Shown here: positions 63,207 through 64,000 of the stretch, piece by piece
Numbering within the stretch: position 1 is the stretch's first letter
Layout of the letters: the number at the start of each line of letters is the position of its first letter
Source of the DNA: Psychrobacter aestuarii
GTDB taxonomy: Bacteria; Pseudomonadota; Gammaproteobacteria; Pseudomonadales; Moraxellaceae
Assembly: GCF_904846035.1 (NCBI RefSeq)
Contig: NZ_CAJGYT010000001.1
Location: 868,001 to 932,000, forward strand
Reading direction: 5' to 3'
Length of the DNA: 64,000 nucleotides
Program-made: the position numbers and the translations under genes
Notes under the pieces: generated by a model
Told to the model about the DNA's origin: nothing
The model's database searches: none
What the model saw: the letters and a program-made list of their open reading frames with translations, nothing else

Positions 63207-63548
63207 TTAGACCAGTATTTTTTTAAGCTCAGCTTTACTTGGCGCGCTGTGATAATTGATGACAGCGACATCACCTAAAAGGCGCTCGCCAACAGGGATT
63301 TTTTTATCTATCGTAATCATGGCGACTTTCTTATCCTGCTCGGTGATGAGCAAGTGATTGGCACGGCGGGTCACGCGGTAGTGCGCAAACGCCTTTTCAA
63401 TCAGTGCTGCCGTTTTTTGTAGCGCATCATTACTCGGCGGCGTGCCAGTTTTGCCTGTGGCAGCCTTGTCCCCACGTTTTGAGGCAATCAGCCACAGCAC
63501 CGCAATCACAGCGATAATTATCAGCAGCCACCATGTTCCATCGATCAT
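63207..63548 (-). CDS. single-span hypothetical membrane protein
   Basis: A 113-residue protein with one N-terminal span (WWLLIIIAVIAVLWLIASKR) and a soluble C-terminal part (IEKAFAHYRVTRRANHLLIT, KVAMITIDKKIPVGERLLGD). It is not recognised. The start at 63548 has GGGAG six bases upstream; the frame is open up to 63620 but without a supported start. It lies downstream of the adenine deaminase gene on the same strand with a terminator between, and its 3' end faces the LysR gene. Confidence 0.75.
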   Translation of the reverse strand: MIDGTWWLLIIIAVIAVLWLIASKRGDKAATGKTGTPPSNDALQKTAALIEKAFAHYRVTRRANHLLITEQDKKVAMITIDKKIPVGERLLGDVAVINYHSAPSKAELKKILV

Positions 63549-63600
63549 CCTATACTCCCTGCATGCACCCAAAAAAATCGTTGTAAAAGCCATAAAAAAA

Positions 63601-63621
63601 GGCACGACATAGTATCGCACC
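63601..63621 (-). terminator. rho-independent terminator after the adenine deaminase gene
   Basis: On minus, GGTGCGA (plus 63615-63621) pairs with TCGTGCC (plus 63601-63607) including two wobble pairs, followed by a T-tract (A-run at 63594-63600 on plus). Confidence 0.7.
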
Positions 63622-63673
63622 TCTTTTGTGTCAGGTAAAAGCCGTCTGTCTTAATGCTAACGCCATAGGGCGC

Positions 63674-64000
63674 TTAGCGTGCTGCTATCGCATCGACCTT
63701 GGCAAGGTACGCCGCCTTTTGCGCGTCATCAATGAATGCTGAGCGAAAGCCATTTTTGACCAAGGTCACGACATCGTCTGCACTTAAAGGCAGATGGTCG
63801 CACAAGTTGGTAAAGTTTTGGTTCAGATAGCCTTTAAAATAAGCAGGGTCGTCTGAATGGACACTGACGTTCAGACCGTAATCGAGCAAGTCTTTGATAT
63901 TGTGCTGGTCATAATGGTCAAAAACGCGCAGCTCAATGTTCGAGTTTGGGCAGACGGTCAGCGGCATTTGCGTGTCTTTTAAGCGCAGCATCAGCGTATC
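63674..64000 (-). CDS. adenine deaminase (adenosine deaminase family), C-terminal part
   Basis: The gene runs off the right edge. The frame stays open to base 64000, so the first visible residues are DTLMLRLKDTQMPLTVCPNS. About 108 C-terminal residues are present. TVCPNSNIELRVFDHYDQHN, followed by LDYGLNVSVHSDDPAYFKGY, matches the adenosine/adenine deaminase family, where the second aspartate region (SDDPAYF) helps bind the catalytic metal. The CPNSN and DDPAYF variants resemble the adenine-specific subfamily (adenine to hypoxanthine). The active-site HxH lies outside the window. Confidence 0.88.
   Translation of the reverse strand, partial: DTLMLRLKDTQMPLTVCPNSNIELRVFDHYDQHNIKDLLDYGLNVSVHSDDPAYFKGYLNQNFTNLCDHLPLSADDVVTLVKNGFRSAFIDDAQKAAYLAKVDAIAAR

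Noticed and set aside
1-64000. CRISPR array, prophage or intact insertion sequence
   Set aside because: No regularly spaced direct repeats with unique spacers, no phage structural or integrase genes and no transposase were found on either strand.

Overview
The window looks like the chromosome of a Moraxellaceae gammaproteobacterium, most likely Psychrobacter or a close relative. This is inferred from gene content and protein style: an H-NS-type nucleoid protein, EF-P paired with EpmB, a FimX-like degenerate c-di-GMP receptor, a GspN-GspC-GspD block, a YajR-like MFS carrier and a YadG/YadH pair. It is not based on a database match. Most of the DNA is moderately GC-rich housekeeping sequence. 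The clear exception is about 31.3-34.1 kb, which is strongly AT-rich.

Layout. 0-3.6 kb: the 3' end of a PhnD-like binding protein, two unrecognised proteins, a METTL21-like methyltransferase and a GNAT. 3.6-8.3 kb (minus strand): cytochrome c lipoprotein, MoxR ATPase, DUF58 protein, TgpA-type membrane transglutaminase and GNAT, packed like an operon. 8.4-12.6 kb: FimX-like protein and an unrecognised neighbour encoded upstream of it. 12.8-14.6 kb: divergent epmB/efp. 14.6-19.3 kb: hybrid histidine kinase, tcdA, TatD nuclease, DUF3298 lipoprotein. 19.4-23.7 kb: gspN-gspC-gspD plus a small membrane ORF. 23.9-30.6 kb: H-NS, ssb, MFS carrier, uvrA. 30.7-34.1 kb: accessory segment with a LysE exporter, a decayed second copy of the uvrA 3' end, and a 718-residue AT-rich gene combining a putative PD-(D/E)XK nuclease fold with a C-terminal SEC-C zinc motif. 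34.1-48 kb: DUF503, YjjP/YjjB exporter, Rieske-FAD reductase, truD, diguanylate cyclase, PHP phosphoesterase, yciB, yciI, mnmC, lipoprotein and a receiver-like protein. 48.5-51.2 kb: proS and queF. 51.3-57.4 kb: two paralogous secreted proteins flanking an EamA carrier and a Fur-type-regulated iron-siderophore ABC importer. 57.5-64 kb: YadGH-type ABC exporter, c5-type cytochrome, tRNA-Arg(CCG), DODA/YgiD dioxygenase and DoxX divergent from a LysR regulator, and an adenine deaminase cut by the right edge.

The observations most worth following are: (1) the two secreted paralogs, which share promoter spacing and a terminator-like hairpin sitting at the predicted transcript start and directly before an ATG with no Shine-Dalgarno; (2) the AT-rich nuclease/SEC-C gene beside a degenerate uvrA tail, which looks like the scar of an insertion at the uvrA 3' end; and (3) an iron-siderophore binding protein with an unusual C-terminal extension. 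No CRISPR array, intact insertion sequence or prophage was seen.
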